Part shown: piece by piece, positions 27,767 through 36,617 of the stretch
Position numbering within the stretch: the stretch's first letter is position 1
How the letters are laid out: each line of letters starts with the position of its first letter
NCBI RefSeq assembly: GCF_016775155.1
Contig: NZ_JAEUGD010000067.1
Location: forward strand, 519,022 to 583,021
Origin: Fulvivirga marina
GTDB lineage: Bacteria; Bacteroidota; Bacteroidia; Cytophagales; Cyclobacteriaceae
DNA length: 64,000 nt
Direction of reading: 5' to 3'
Position numbers and translations under genes: made by a program
Notes under the pieces: model-generated
Told to the model about the DNA's origin: nothing
Database searches by the model: none
What the model saw: the letters and a program-made list of their open reading frames with translations, nothing else

Positions 27767-28591
27767 TCACAAATGCCACTTAGCTCTCTCCCAGTATTCA
27801 TCCATTTCCGCCAACGTCATACTGCTAATAGACTTGCCATCCTTTGCCGATTCACGCTCCAGAAACTGGAAACGCTTTATAAATTTCTTATTAGTTCTTT
27901 CCAGTGCTTCCTCAGGATTAATATCAATAAACCTTGCATAGTTGATCAACGAAAACAATAAGTCTCCAAATTCTTGTTGGGCCTTCTCTTTATTGATGTT
28001 TTCTGATTTGTCCACATTAAACTCTGCCTTAAACTCTTGCATTTCCTCTTCAACTTTTTCCCAAACCTGCTCTTTCTTCTCCCAGTCAAAGCCAATTCCT
28101 CTAGCTTTCTCCTGTATTCTCATAGCTTTAACCAGGGCAGGTAAAGATGTGGGTACCCCTCCAAGGACAGAAGGGTTCTTATTCCCTTTTTCCTTTAGTT
28201 TTATTTTTTCCCAGTTCTCCTTAACGGTTTGTTCGTCTGTTGCCTCCACATCACCATATATATGTGGGTGACGTTCTACAAGTTTATCGCAGACTCCATT
28301 TAAAACATCAGCTATATCAAAGGCTTGTTTCTCTGAAGCTATGCGTGCATAAAAGACATTGTGCAACATCAGGTCACCGAGCTCCTTTCTGACCTCATCA
28401 AGGTCATTTTCAATGATCGCATCGCTTAGCTCATAGGTTTCTTCAATGGTCAGATGCCGAAGCGTTTCAAGGGTCTGTTTCTTATCCCATGGACAGTTCT
28501 CTCTAAGTTCATCCATAATGGTAAGCAGCCTGTCAAAGGCATCAAGTTTTACTTTGCGATTGGGATCAGGACTTATTTTTATTTCCGGCAT
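27767..28591 (-). CDS. mazG: Nucleoside triphosphate pyrophosphohydrolase
   Basis: Hydrolyses NTPs and dNTPs to the monophosphate, cleaning the nucleotide pool. 274 residues with two MazG repeats. The first carries EETYELSDAI and EVRKELGDLMLHNVFYARI, the EExxE/ExxD metal site; the second carries QQEFGDLLFSLINYARF. The N-terminus has LRENCPWDKKQTLETLRHL, the family hallmark. Start ATG 28591. It is divergent from the NqrM-like gene and has its own terminator. Confidence 0.93.
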   Translation of the reverse strand: MPEIKISPDPNRKVKLDAFDRLLTIMDELRENCPWDKKQTLETLRHLTIEETYELSDAIIENDLDEVRKELGDLMLHNVFYARIASEKQAFDIADVLNGVCDKLVERHPHIYGDVEATDEQTVKENWEKIKLKEKGNKNPSVLGGVPTSLPALVKAMRIQEKARGIGFDWEKKEQVWEKVEEEMQEFKAEFNVDKSENINKEKAQQEFGDLLFSLINYARFIDINPEEALERTNKKFIKRFQFLERESAKDGKSISSMTLAEMDEYWERAKWHL

Positions 28592-28648
28592 TCTTACTGG
28601 CTTTTTAGAAACTTTAAAAGTAATACTGACGTTTTGGTAACGAATGGC

Positions 28649-28656
28649 TAAATTTG
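28649..28656 (+). promoter_or_regulatory. Promoter -7 element TAAATTTG for the NqrM-like gene
   Basis: Exact match to TAnnTTTG, 18 nt upstream of the ATG at 28675. The flanking CTAAATTTGCAAA is identical to the element before glmM (29380-29392). No clear -33 element. Confidence 0.45.
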
Positions 28657-28674
28657 CAAAAAAATAGACAAAAC

Positions 28675-28905
28675 ATGACTACTTTATTACTGGGAATAGG
28701 CTTTATAGCACTCTTTTTCGGGTTAATGTCCGTTAGGTTGTTATTTATAAAGAACGGTGAGTTTAAAGGTACCTGTGCATCTCAAAACCCATACTTGAAT
28801 AAAGAAGGCGGTACTTGTGGTTTTTGCGGGAAAAAGGTAGGTGAGGGCGAAAGCTGTGGAAATCCCGACTCAGAAGTAGATAAAGTAATGGCTAAGTATA
28901 ATTAA
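28675..28905 (+). CDS. Small membrane protein, NqrM-like (DUF539 type)
   Basis: 76 residues from ATG 28675; the frame opens seven codons earlier at a TTG. One membrane helix (about residues 3-24) is followed by a short cytoplasmic or periplasmic tail with cysteines arranged as KGTCASQN, GGTCGFCGKK and GESCGN. The spacing resembles the NqrM (DUF539) family, which helps insert the iron site of the Na+-pumping NADH:quinone reductase; the family pattern is K-G-S-C followed by C-x-x-C. The resemblance is by eye and the fourth cysteine is unusual. No nqr genes are in the window. It lies between mazG and glmM with its own terminator. Confidence 0.5.
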   Translation: MTTLLLGIGFIALFFGLMSVRLLFIKNGEFKGTCASQNPYLNKEGGTCGFCGKKVGEGESCGNPDSEVDKVMAKYN

Positions 28906-28909
28906 GCCA

Positions 28910-28937
28910 AAATCCCTGATCACCTGGCCAGGGATTT
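28910..28937 (+). terminator. Terminator after the NqrM-like gene
   Basis: A perfect 9-bp stem AAATCCCTG/CAGGGATTT (28910-28918, 28929-28937) with a 10-nt loop; a T-rich stretch (TTTCTCTTTTTATT) follows about 15 nt later. It starts 5 bp past the stop. Confidence 0.6.
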
Positions 28938-29046
28938 CAAAAATTATAATTTCTCTTTTTATTGGTCTAATGAAGCCTCCGCACATGCTTCTAGCAGGGG
29001 CGGCATTCTCTTTTACACTTTACATTTATAACTAAAAAGAAGTAAG

Positions 29047-29148
29047 TCAATAACCAGCTAAAGGAGTCATCATTTTTTTAAGCTTCCCAACTTTTCTGAT
29101 CTGATGAATACTCTGTTTTGCTTTAGCAGGTCCACTTTTGGCAGCCAT
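29047..29148 (-). CDS. Possible 33-residue basic protein
   Basis: A small frame from ATG 29148 to a TGA, with an in-frame stop upstream. The product is lysine-rich (MAAKSGPAKAKQSIHQIRK, then VGKLKKMMTPLAGY), about one-quarter Lys/Arg, with no hydrophobic segment. It resembles nothing I can name. A short DNA- or RNA-binding peptide, a remnant of a longer gene, or chance are all possible. Confidence 0.2.
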   Translation of the reverse strand: MAAKSGPAKAKQSIHQIRKVGKLKKMMTPLAGY

Positions 29149-29380
29149 TCTTGTTCATTCTATTTCAAGACCTATACCTCTTTTACCAAAGCCACAAAGC
29201 CATGCACAAACGACACATGGTGATAAAAGATATTTATACTAACTGGTGAAATATGGCTAGAAAAACAATTATTTAAGGATTGATTTTAATATATTATTAA
29301 TATTAATGAAACCATCGATCGTTAATGGTTATATCACAAATAATGTTTATTTATTATAATCTTATAAACCTTGAAATTCC

Positions 29381-29388
29381 TAAATTTG
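29381..29388 (+). promoter_or_regulatory. glmM promoter -7 element TAAATTTG
   Basis: Exact match to TAnnTTTG, followed by C, at 24 nt before the GTG start. The upstream 100 bp are strongly AT-rich. No clear -33 TTTG at 19 nt. Confidence 0.5.
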
Positions 29389-29412
29389 CAAAGGAATTAA
29401 AGCTTAGAAATC

Positions 29413-30804
29413 GTGACGTTAATCAAATCAATATCCGGGATTAGAGGAACCATAGGGGGTAAAGCAGGTGAGAGCTTAACACCTATTGATATAGTAAAAT
29501 TTGCCGCTGCATTTGGCACCTGGGCACAAAAAAAGACTGGAAAATCCAAAATCGTAATTGGCAGGGATGCTAGAATTTCTGGTGAAATGGCCAGTAACCT
29601 TGTTTCGAACACGCTTATTGGATTAGGGTTGGATGTAGTGGACTTGGGATTATCCACAACTCCAACAGTTGAGATTGCAGTACCGGAAGAAGAAGCTGCA
29701 GGAGGAATAATTCTTACTGCCAGCCACAACCCCATTCAGTGGAACGCCCTTAAGTTATTAAATGATAAAGGCGAGTTTATTTCTGCTGAAGATGGTGCGA
29801 ATGTATTACAAATCGCTGAAAAAGATAGCTACAAATTTTCTGAAGTATTATCACTAGGTAGCTATAAAAAAGATGACTCTTATATTGATAAACATATAGA
29901 TCAAATATTGACGCTACCACTTGTAGATGTTGAGGCTATAAAAGCTAAAAATTTCAGAATTGCCATTGACTGCGTTAATTCTACAGGAGGGATTGCAGTT
30001 CCTAAACTACTTAAAGCGCTTGGCGTAGAGCAAATACAAGAGTTTTACTGTGAGCCGACAGGTCATTTCCCTCACAACCCTGAGCCACTTCCTGAAAACC
30101 TGAATCACATTTGCCATGAAATTGAAAAAGGAAAGTATGATCTGGGTATAGTGGTTGACCCTGATGTAGATCGCTTAGCTCTTATTCAAGAAGATGGAAA
30201 CCCATTTGGTGAGGAATATACGTTAGTTGCTGTTGCAGATTACGTCCTTTCCAACAACCAAGGCAATACTGTTTCTAATCTGTCTTCTTCTGTAGCTCTG
30301 AAGTTAGTTACCGAGAAAAAGGGAGGCTCTTATAGCTCAGCCGCAGTAGGAGAGGTTAACGTGGTTGAGGAAATGAAAAAAACCAAGGCCGTAATAGGAG
30401 GTGAAGGAAATGGAGGTATAATTTACCCTGAATTACACTATGGCCGTGATGCCTTGGTGGGCATAGCACTTTTTCTTTCGCACCTTGCAAAATCTGACAA
30501 AAGAGCCTCACGGCTCAGAGCATCGTACCCTAATTTTCACATTTCAAAAAACAAAATTGAACTTACTCCAGAAATCAATGTTGATGATATATTGAAGGAG
30601 ATTCAGAAAAAATACTCTTCTCAAAAAGTTAATACGATAGATGGTGTCAAAATAGAGTTTGGTAATGAGTGGGTGCATCTGAGAAAATCAAACACCGAAC
30701 CTATTATCCGAATCTATTCCGAATCTGATTCCGAAGCTACAGCCGAGCATTTGGCCAATAAGCTAATTTCAGACATCAAAGATATCATTACGGCCAAAGT
30801 ATAA
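29413..30804 (+). CDS. glmM: Phosphoglucosamine mutase
   Basis: Interconverts glucosamine-6-phosphate and glucosamine-1-phosphate on the way to UDP-GlcNAc for peptidoglycan and LPS. 463 residues. The phosphoserine loop TASHNPIQWN holds Ser104; the metal loop is VVDPDVDRLALI; the sugar loop is GGEGNGGI; the phosphate-binding loop near the C-terminus is RKSNTEPIIRIY. The start is GTG 29413, because an in-frame stop lies four codons upstream. The sequence could also serve phosphomannomutase activity, which the family does not separate cleanly. The desulfurase gene follows after 7 bp. Confidence 0.88.
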   Translation: MTLIKSISGIRGTIGGKAGESLTPIDIVKFAAAFGTWAQKKTGKSKIVIGRDARISGEMASNLVSNTLIGLGLDVVDLGLSTTPTVEIAVPEEEAAGGIILTASHNPIQWNALKLLNDKGEFISAEDGANVLQIAEKDSYKFSEVLSLGSYKKDDSYIDKHIDQILTLPLVDVEAIKAKNFRIAIDCVNSTGGIAVPKLLKALGVEQIQEFYCEPTGHFPHNPEPLPENLNHICHEIEKGKYDLGIVVDPDVDRLALIQEDGNPFGEEYTLVAVADYVLSNNQGNTVSNLSSSVALKLVTEKKGGSYSSAAVGEVNVVEEMKKTKAVIGGEGNGGIIYPELHYGRDALVGIALFLSHLAKSDKRASRLRASYPNFHISKNKIELTPEINVDDILKEIQKKYSSQKVNTIDGVKIEFGNEWVHLRKSNTEPIIRIYSESDSEATAEHLANKLISDIKDIITAKV

Positions 30805-30811
30805 AAGCACT

Positions 30812-31954
30812 ATGAACGTTTATCTTGATAACGCTGCAACTACTCCGCTGGATTCGGAGGTATTTGAAGCTATGAAACCTTTTTTACTGGAAAACTATGG
30901 AAATCCATCTTCCATCCACTCGCACGGAAGGAAGGTTAGGTCAGCAATTGAGTATGCCAGAAAACAGGTAGCCGAGTTGTTAAATGCTTCTACAGGAGAA
31001 ATCTTTTTCACCTCTGGTGGCACAGAAGCGGACAATACCATCATTTGCTGTGGTATCGAGTCTCATGGACTTACCCATGCTATTACTTCCCGCATCGAAC
31101 ACCATGCCGTTTTACATACTATGGAAAACCTCGAGAAGCAGGGAAAAATTAAGTTAAGTTATGTTGAACTAGATGAAAAAGGTCATATCATTCCAGAGCA
31201 TTTGGAAGAGTTGCTTAAAAACAACCCTCGCACAATGGTGTCGCTTATGCATGCCAATAACGAAATTGGCAACATTAATGACCTGGAATTAATTAGCTCA
31301 ATTTGCCGTAAATATGATGCTATTTTTCATTCTGATACCGTACAAACTGTAGGTCATTACAAGCATGACCTGAAAGCTTTGGACATTCATAGTATTTCAG
31401 GAGCGGCTCATAAATTTCATGGCCCTAAAGGTGCAGGTTTCTTATATGTAAGAAAGGATAGTAAAATAGCCCCTTATATACATGGTGGTGCGCAGGAAAG
31501 AAACATGCGGGGGGGAACTGAAAATGTATACGGGATTATCGGTTTAGCCAAAGCATTAGAAATTGCTTATCGCGATATGAACAATCACCAAAAATACATT
31601 CAAGGATTAAAGGACAGAATGATCTCCAAATTAAGGAGCGGCATTGAGGGTGTAGGTTTTAACGGTGATTCTGAAAACCCTGAAAAAAGCCTTTACACAG
31701 TGCTAAATGTGTGCTTGCCGCAGTCTAACGACAATGACATGCTACTATTTACGCTAGACATTAATGGTATATCAGCCTCCGGTGGCAGTGCTTGCTCAAG
31801 TGGTGCAAGCACAGGATCTCATGTACTGACAGGCATAAAAGCAGACCCTACTCGAGGAGCGGTAAGATTCTCTTTCAGCAAATACAATAAACCTGAGGAA
31901 ATTGATTACACCGTTGAGAAGCTTTCTGAGTTTTACAAAAAAGAGGAAGCCTGA
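30812..31954 (+). CDS. Cysteine desulfurase, IscS/NifS family
   Basis: PLP enzyme that takes sulfur from cysteine for Fe-S clusters or tRNA thiolation. 380 residues. The PLP lysine is Lys201 (AAHKFHGPKG) and the catalytic cysteine is Cys328 in SGGSACSSGAS, the longer loop of the group I (IscS/NifS) enzymes. No iscU or sufU is adjacent, so the sulfur acceptor is unknown. It follows glmM after 7 bp and precedes the deacetylase gene by 1 bp, so all three are probably cotranscribed. Confidence 0.9.
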   Translation: MNVYLDNAATTPLDSEVFEAMKPFLLENYGNPSSIHSHGRKVRSAIEYARKQVAELLNASTGEIFFTSGGTEADNTIICCGIESHGLTHAITSRIEHHAVLHTMENLEKQGKIKLSYVELDEKGHIIPEHLEELLKNNPRTMVSLMHANNEIGNINDLELISSICRKYDAIFHSDTVQTVGHYKHDLKALDIHSISGAAHKFHGPKGAGFLYVRKDSKIAPYIHGGAQERNMRGGTENVYGIIGLAKALEIAYRDMNNHQKYIQGLKDRMISKLRSGIEGVGFNGDSENPEKSLYTVLNVCLPQSNDNDMLLFTLDINGISASGGSACSSGASTGSHVLTGIKADPTRGAVRFSFSKYNKPEEIDYTVEKLSEFYKKEEA

Positions 31955-31955
31955 T

Positions 31956-32900
31956 ATGCTTAAAACTCTTCTCTTCTTAGGATGCTGGGTAGGTCTCTCG
32001 GTTTTCACTTTTGGTCAGGCTCCAAAGCAAATGGTTATTACCATAGATGACCTTCCCTACATTACTCACAAGGAAGATACTCTACAGCACATATACATCA
32101 ATGAAAATATTGTTCGGCATCTTGTAGACCACAAGGTGCCGGCCATTGGTTTTGTCAATGAATCCAAGTTGTTTGTCAACGGCAGACTTTCTGATCCCGA
32201 AGTTAAAAATATTGACCTTTGGGCCAGCAACGGACTTGAATTAGGCAATCATACCTTTTCGCATTTCGATTACAACAGACTGACTACAGAGGAATTCTTT
32301 AATGAAATAAAAAAAGGAGAACGTATTACCAAAAGTATCCTAAATAACTACGGACAGCATATGCAGTACTTTAGGCACCCCTTTCTGCATCGCGGTGATA
32401 CTGAGGAAAAGGTTCATGCGCTAGCCTCGTACCTAAAAGATAATAGTTACACTGAAGCTCCCGTCACTATTGATAATGCCGATTACATCTTCGCTAGCGC
32501 ATATAGAAAAGCCGTAAAAACTACAGATAATGATATGAAAGTAAAGGTTGTGGAGAGCTATCTTACCTACATGGTAGAAAAAGCAAGGTATTTCGAATCC
32601 ATAACGGATAAAATGTTCGACAGAAATATCCCTCAGATCCTACTTATACATGACAATCTGCTCAATGCCGACTACCTCCCAAAGCTACTAGAGCTATACA
32701 AAGCGGAAGGGTATGAGTTTATTTCTTTAGGTCAAGCCCTTGAAGATAAAGCTTACCAAAGTGAGGACAGTTATGTGGAGAATGGCGGCATTAGCTGGCT
32801 ACATAGATGGGCGTTAACCCAGAAGAAGCCTTCAGAATTCTATCAGGAAGAGCCCACATGTCCCGAGTTTGTTCAAGAGTATGTTGGAATAAGCGAATAA
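31956..32900 (+). CDS. Secreted polysaccharide deacetylase family protein
   Basis: 314 residues from ATG 31956, directly after the desulfurase stop. A signal peptide covers MLKTLLFLGCWVGLSVFTFG. The NodB-like domain shows VITIDDLPY (Asp31/Asp32) and GNHTFSHFDYN (His99, His103), the Asp-His-His metal site, with FRHPFLHRG as the next motif. It probably removes acetyl groups from an envelope or environmental glycan; the substrate cannot be told from the sequence. Confidence 0.8.
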   Translation: MLKTLLFLGCWVGLSVFTFGQAPKQMVITIDDLPYITHKEDTLQHIYINENIVRHLVDHKVPAIGFVNESKLFVNGRLSDPEVKNIDLWASNGLELGNHTFSHFDYNRLTTEEFFNEIKKGERITKSILNNYGQHMQYFRHPFLHRGDTEEKVHALASYLKDNSYTEAPVTIDNADYIFASAYRKAVKTTDNDMKVKVVESYLTYMVEKARYFESITDKMFDRNIPQILLIHDNLLNADYLPKLLELYKAEGYEFISLGQALEDKAYQSEDSYVENGGISWLHRWALTQKKPSEFYQEEPTCPEFVQEYVGISE

Positions 32901-32909
32901 GACTTATCC

Positions 32910-33866
32910 TTACCGCAAATTTTTAACCCCGATAATTTCAGCCGCTATACTAACAGCTATTTCATCAGGTGTTTTACTCTTAATTTGTACGCCTATTGGA
33001 GAATGTACCTTTGCTAATTGATCCTTGGTTATTCCCTCCTCCTGAAGTTCCTTATATAGAGTAGCTACCTTTTCTTCGCTCCCCATCATCCCCAGGTATT
33101 TAAAGTTTTTATGGATCAACCGCTTAAGTACTACCTTATCTGTCCTATAGCCAAAGCTGACTAAGACCACATACCTGTCTTCTCCATCAGGTATATAGTT
33201 TTCAATTTTATTATAATCAACAACCTGACTTTCATGAGCATGATCATTCTCAACCATTGTATTTAACCCATCCCTATTGTCTATCACCATAACATAAAAG
33301 TCCAGATTCCTCATAATTCTGGATAAGGCAAGCCCAACATGCCCTCCACCAACAATATATACAGTGTTTTTAAACCCTATTTGCTCCTTACAAACCCAGC
33401 TTTCCTGAGTTTGTAAGGTATAATTAAATTGCCCTGACAAACTTTGATCGCACAAAAAGATCATTTCCTTTTCAGTTAATTGAAGTACACCCCTTTTATT
33501 TTCTTGCAGGCATGTAATCAACTGCTCCAACCAGGTAATATCTTTGAACCGCAGATAGTAAAAAGCTATAGTTTGCTCCCCTGAGCATATCATTCCTGAC
33601 TTATCAGGTGCCTCAGCACGATGCACCTGATGTTTAATGAATGGAGTAAAGGGAGGCTTACCATTTTGTAGCAGCGACCTCGACAACTCCACTAGTTTAT
33701 GCTCCATGATACCTCCACCAATGGATCCCGCCATTGCTCCTTCAGGCCCCACTATCATTTTAAAACCCTGCCTACCGGGACTACTTCCTTCACTATTCAA
33801 CACATAAAGAAGTACTGCTTTTTTATGTGCTTTTAAAAGCCGATATGTATTACTCCAGAAGTCCAT
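32910..33866 (-). CDS. xdhC: XdhC family protein, xanthine dehydrogenase maturation
   Basis: About 318 residues from ATG 33866 (TTG 33869 is one codon earlier). XdhC binds the molybdenum cofactor, helps its sulfuration and inserts it into xanthine dehydrogenase. The N-terminal XdhC/CoxI domain has GSIGGGIMEHKLVELS and a GMICSGEQTIAF segment with a conserved cysteine. The C-terminal Rossmann-type domain starts at TVYIVGGGHVGLALSRI. It is the last gene of the operon; its ATG overlaps the stop of the preceding small membrane protein gene by one base (TGATG). Confidence 0.88.
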   Translation of the reverse strand: MDFWSNTYRLLKAHKKAVLLYVLNSEGSSPGRQGFKMIVGPEGAMAGSIGGGIMEHKLVELSRSLLQNGKPPFTPFIKHQVHRAEAPDKSGMICSGEQTIAFYYLRFKDITWLEQLITCLQENKRGVLQLTEKEMIFLCDQSLSGQFNYTLQTQESWVCKEQIGFKNTVYIVGGGHVGLALSRIMRNLDFYVMVIDNRDGLNTMVENDHAHESQVVDYNKIENYIPDGEDRYVVLVSFGYRTDKVVLKRLIHKNFKYLGMMGSEEKVATLYKELQEEGITKDQLAKVHSPIGVQIKSKTPDEIAVSIAAEIIGVKNLR

Positions 33867-34384
33867 CAATTAAACCAAACAACACTCATTGCATAATAAA
33901 TAGCCATTAACGCTGAGAATACTGCACTAGCCATAAACCTCCATCTGAGGTGCACTTTATTCTGAATCAGGAAATTGGCTACAAACGAAATAGGTATATT
34001 TACGAGGAAAGAATAAAAGGCAATACTGACCAGTGAATAAAAATAGATTTCACTCCATGGCATCATTGAAATTTTAATAAAGAATAGATGCCGGGCTATC
34101 CATAATGGATTAAAATAAAGCAATGCCAGCAATGTTTTCATTAAACTCTTTTTCACCCCTTGGCTCCCGTCCGTCTTACTATCTATCCACTTAAAGTAGT
34201 TAGGGATTTCAAGTGCATACAAGGTAGCTCCGACAGCTATCATAGTGATCAGGCGGGTGACACTAAACTCGCTTAGCAGAAGTGCCGCAATAGTATCACC
34301 CGTACAGTAAATCAGCCCTCCCCTAATGATATTTGGCTTTTTATACTCCAGGGACAGATACATTAGATTTTTCATATAGGCCAT
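33866..34384 (-). CDS. Small four-helix membrane protein, Mpv17-like or AlaE-like
   Basis: 172 residues with about four hydrophobic segments. It starts within the 3' end of xdhB (44-bp overlap from ATG 34384; ATG 34375 and 34363 are alternatives) and ends overlapping xdhC. Landmarks resemble the eukaryotic Mpv17/PMP22 family: YKKPNIIRGGL and CTGDTIAALLL (compare K/HP...G.L...GD.I), RLITMIAVGA, NYFKWIDSK, KKSLMKTLL, YFNPLW and NIPISFVANF with a later Arg, all in the same order and total length. A weaker resemblance to the alanine exporter AlaE exists in the middle part. Both are by eye. Position in the operon suggests a role linked to purine or urate handling, but this is inference. Confidence 0.45.
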   Translation of the reverse strand: MAYMKNLMYLSLEYKKPNIIRGGLIYCTGDTIAALLLSEFSVTRLITMIAVGATLYALEIPNYFKWIDSKTDGSQGVKKSLMKTLLALLYFNPLWIARHLFFIKISMMPWSEIYFYSLVSIAFYSFLVNIPISFVANFLIQNKVHLRWRFMASAVFSALMAIYYAMSVVWFN

Positions 34385-36617
34385 TCAGCACCTTTTCAGG
34401 TGTAAAAGGCGCATCAAACTTCATTTGATAGTCAGGGTTGTAAGCCCTTATCGCATCTTGAATAGCAAAATAGGCCCCTAAGCCATACATCAATGGAGGT
34501 TCACCCACTGCTTTAGATTTCAAAATCGCCATTTCATGGCCTTCCGTTTCCAGTGCTTCTACTATTATTTCCTTAGGCACTGAATAAATATCTGGTACCT
34601 TATAAGTAGAGAGAGCATTTGAAAGCAGTTTTCCCTCATCGTTGTACTGCAAGTCCTCCATAGTCATCCAACCTATGCCCTGCACTAGTCCACCTTCAAT
34701 CTGTCCTAAATCAATATGCTCATTCATACTCTTACCAAAGTCATGAACAAGTTTCACAGCATCAAAAACATAGGTTCCCCTGATACAGTCCACAGTCACA
34801 ACCAAAATAGCTGTACCATAAACATGATAAGCAAAAGGATGCCCTTTCTCTTTTGCTTTGTCAAAATGAATAACAGGTGTAGCATAATGTCCGTTTTCTG
34901 TCAAACAGACCCTATCCAGAAATGCTGCTTGCACCAACTGCTCCCAGCTGAGTTCTGTAGGCTTACCTTCACAGTACACCTGATCATCCTGAAGCAGGAT
35001 ATAAGTAACTTCAGATTTCAGGACTTTAGCAGCAGTCTCTTTAAGCCTTTCCAAAAGCTTGTCACAGGCAATTTGAAGTGCCTTACCATTTAAATCTGCA
35101 GTAGAGCTTGCCGCGGAGGGTGATGTATTGGCCACCCTGGTTGTATTGGTAGTTTCGAGCTTGACCTTAGCAGGATCAATGGAAAAAGTACTGGCAGCTA
35201 CCTGCAACATTTTAGTATTCACCCCTTGCCCCATCTCTACGGCTCCCGTACTGACCCCAACACTTCCATCGCTATAAATATGAACCAAAGCGCGAGCATT
35301 ATTCATAGGAGTATTTGTAAACGAAATACCAAAACAAACAGGTTGCATAGCTATTCCTTTTTTCAGGTGTTTATTATGGGAATTAAAATCATCAACTTCC
35401 TGTCTAAGGGACTGTAATTTAAATTTATCTACGGCATTTTCCCAGGTACTAAGCGCTTCCGCATGATCTACTATCTGACCATATGGAAATTCGTCACCAT
35501 CTTTTAATAAATTCCTTTGTTGAATCTCATGTGGCTCAACTCCTAATTCTCTTGCGGCCTTTGCAATAGCAGATTCCATAACGAACATACCCTGTGGCCC
35601 TCCAAACCCTCTAAATGCGGTATTGGGAGGCAAGTGTGTTCTACAGCTATATGCTGTTGCTGTTACATTTGGAATATAGTAGCTATTGGTAGCATGAAAA
35701 AGGGTCCGTTCCATAACTGCAGGAGAAAGGTCGGCCGCAGCACCTGCGTTTTGATAAAATGTCACTTCATACGCGGTTATTTTAAGGTCTTTATTAAGCC
35801 CTATTTTAAAGTCGGAACGGTAAGGGTGCCTTTTACCTGTCATTCGCATATCATCCATACGATGCAAGGCTATTTTAACAGGTCTTTTCAATGCAGTTGT
35901 CGCTAATGCCGCCATTACTCCCCATGCAGTGGCCTGATCTTCTTTGCCTCCAAAGCCGCCACCCAGCCTTGTCACATCCACCTCAACCTTATGCATGGGA
36001 ACACCTAATACTTTCGCCACCGTTCGTTGTACCGCTGTTGGTCCTTGAGTAGAAGAAGCTATCCTCACATTTCCATTTTCCATCAGGTACGCATACGCTC
36101 CCTGAGTTTCAATATATAAGTGTTCCTGCCCTCCAGAGTCAGCACTCCCCTCAAACACATAGTCGCAACCTTCCCAGGCGGCTTCCACATCACCCAGCTT
36201 AAATGTTCTTGGAGGGAATATTAAACTCCCTTTAGCCTTGGCTTCTTTGGGATCGACAATTGCTGGAAGTTTTTCAATGTCAATCTTAATAAGCTTTCGT
36301 GCCTGTCTTGCAATGTACTCTGTCTCTGCAATAATCAAGGCTATGGGCATTCCCCAGAAATGAATTTCATCTTCAGCAAAAAGCGGTTCATCCGGGAATA
36401 TCCCTCCGATTTGATTCTCACCGGACACATCCTGATGCGTCAGTATTTTAACCACCCCTGGAAATTGTTCTGCTTCAGAATAGTCAACGCTTTTAATTTT
36501 GCCATGAGCACATGGCGCATCATATATATCACCATAAAGAGTTCCTACCCTCATTGGGATATCATCCAAATAGATGGATTCACCTCTTACATGGCCTTTT
36601 GAATCTATGTTTTTCAT
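34341..36617 (-). CDS. xdhB: Xanthine dehydrogenase, molybdopterin-binding subunit
   Basis: Large subunit that oxidises hypoxanthine and xanthine to urate. 758 residues. Typical motifs: GGGFGGKEDQAT (Mo-co), HRMDDMRMTGKRHPYRSDF (xanthine-binding arginine region), GQEHLYIETQ (substrate Glu region), PPNTAFRGFGGPQGM, and GEPPLMYGLGAYFA with catalytic Glu706. These fit true xanthine dehydrogenase rather than aldehyde or CO dehydrogenase. The start overlaps the xdhA stop by four bases (ATGA), so the two subunits are translationally coupled. Confidence 0.93.
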   Translation of the reverse strand: MKNIDSKGHVRGESIYLDDIPMRVGTLYGDIYDAPCAHGKIKSVDYSEAEQFPGVVKILTHQDVSGENQIGGIFPDEPLFAEDEIHFWGMPIALIIAETEYIARQARKLIKIDIEKLPAIVDPKEAKAKGSLIFPPRTFKLGDVEAAWEGCDYVFEGSADSGGQEHLYIETQGAYAYLMENGNVRIASSTQGPTAVQRTVAKVLGVPMHKVEVDVTRLGGGFGGKEDQATAWGVMAALATTALKRPVKIALHRMDDMRMTGKRHPYRSDFKIGLNKDLKITAYEVTFYQNAGAAADLSPAVMERTLFHATNSYYIPNVTATAYSCRTHLPPNTAFRGFGGPQGMFVMESAIAKAARELGVEPHEIQQRNLLKDGDEFPYGQIVDHAEALSTWENAVDKFKLQSLRQEVDDFNSHNKHLKKGIAMQPVCFGISFTNTPMNNARALVHIYSDGSVGVSTGAVEMGQGVNTKMLQVAASTFSIDPAKVKLETTNTTRVANTSPSAASSTADLNGKALQIACDKLLERLKETAAKVLKSEVTYILLQDDQVYCEGKPTELSWEQLVQAAFLDRVCLTENGHYATPVIHFDKAKEKGHPFAYHVYGTAILVVTVDCIRGTYVFDAVKLVHDFGKSMNEHIDLGQIEGGLVQGIGWMTMEDLQYNDEGKLLSNALSTYKVPDIYSVPKEIIVEALETEGHEMAILKSKAVGEPPLMYGLGAYFAIQDAIRAYNPDYQMKFDAPFTPEKVLNGLYEKSNVSVPGV

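Larger units (their letters stand above)
28938..29412. other. 475-bp region before glmM with no confident gene
   Basis: The 28950-29220 part has mixed composition and holds one short minus-strand frame (29047-29148). The 29220-29400 part is very AT-rich and carries the glmM promoter. I see no RNA gene. Confidence 0.5.
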
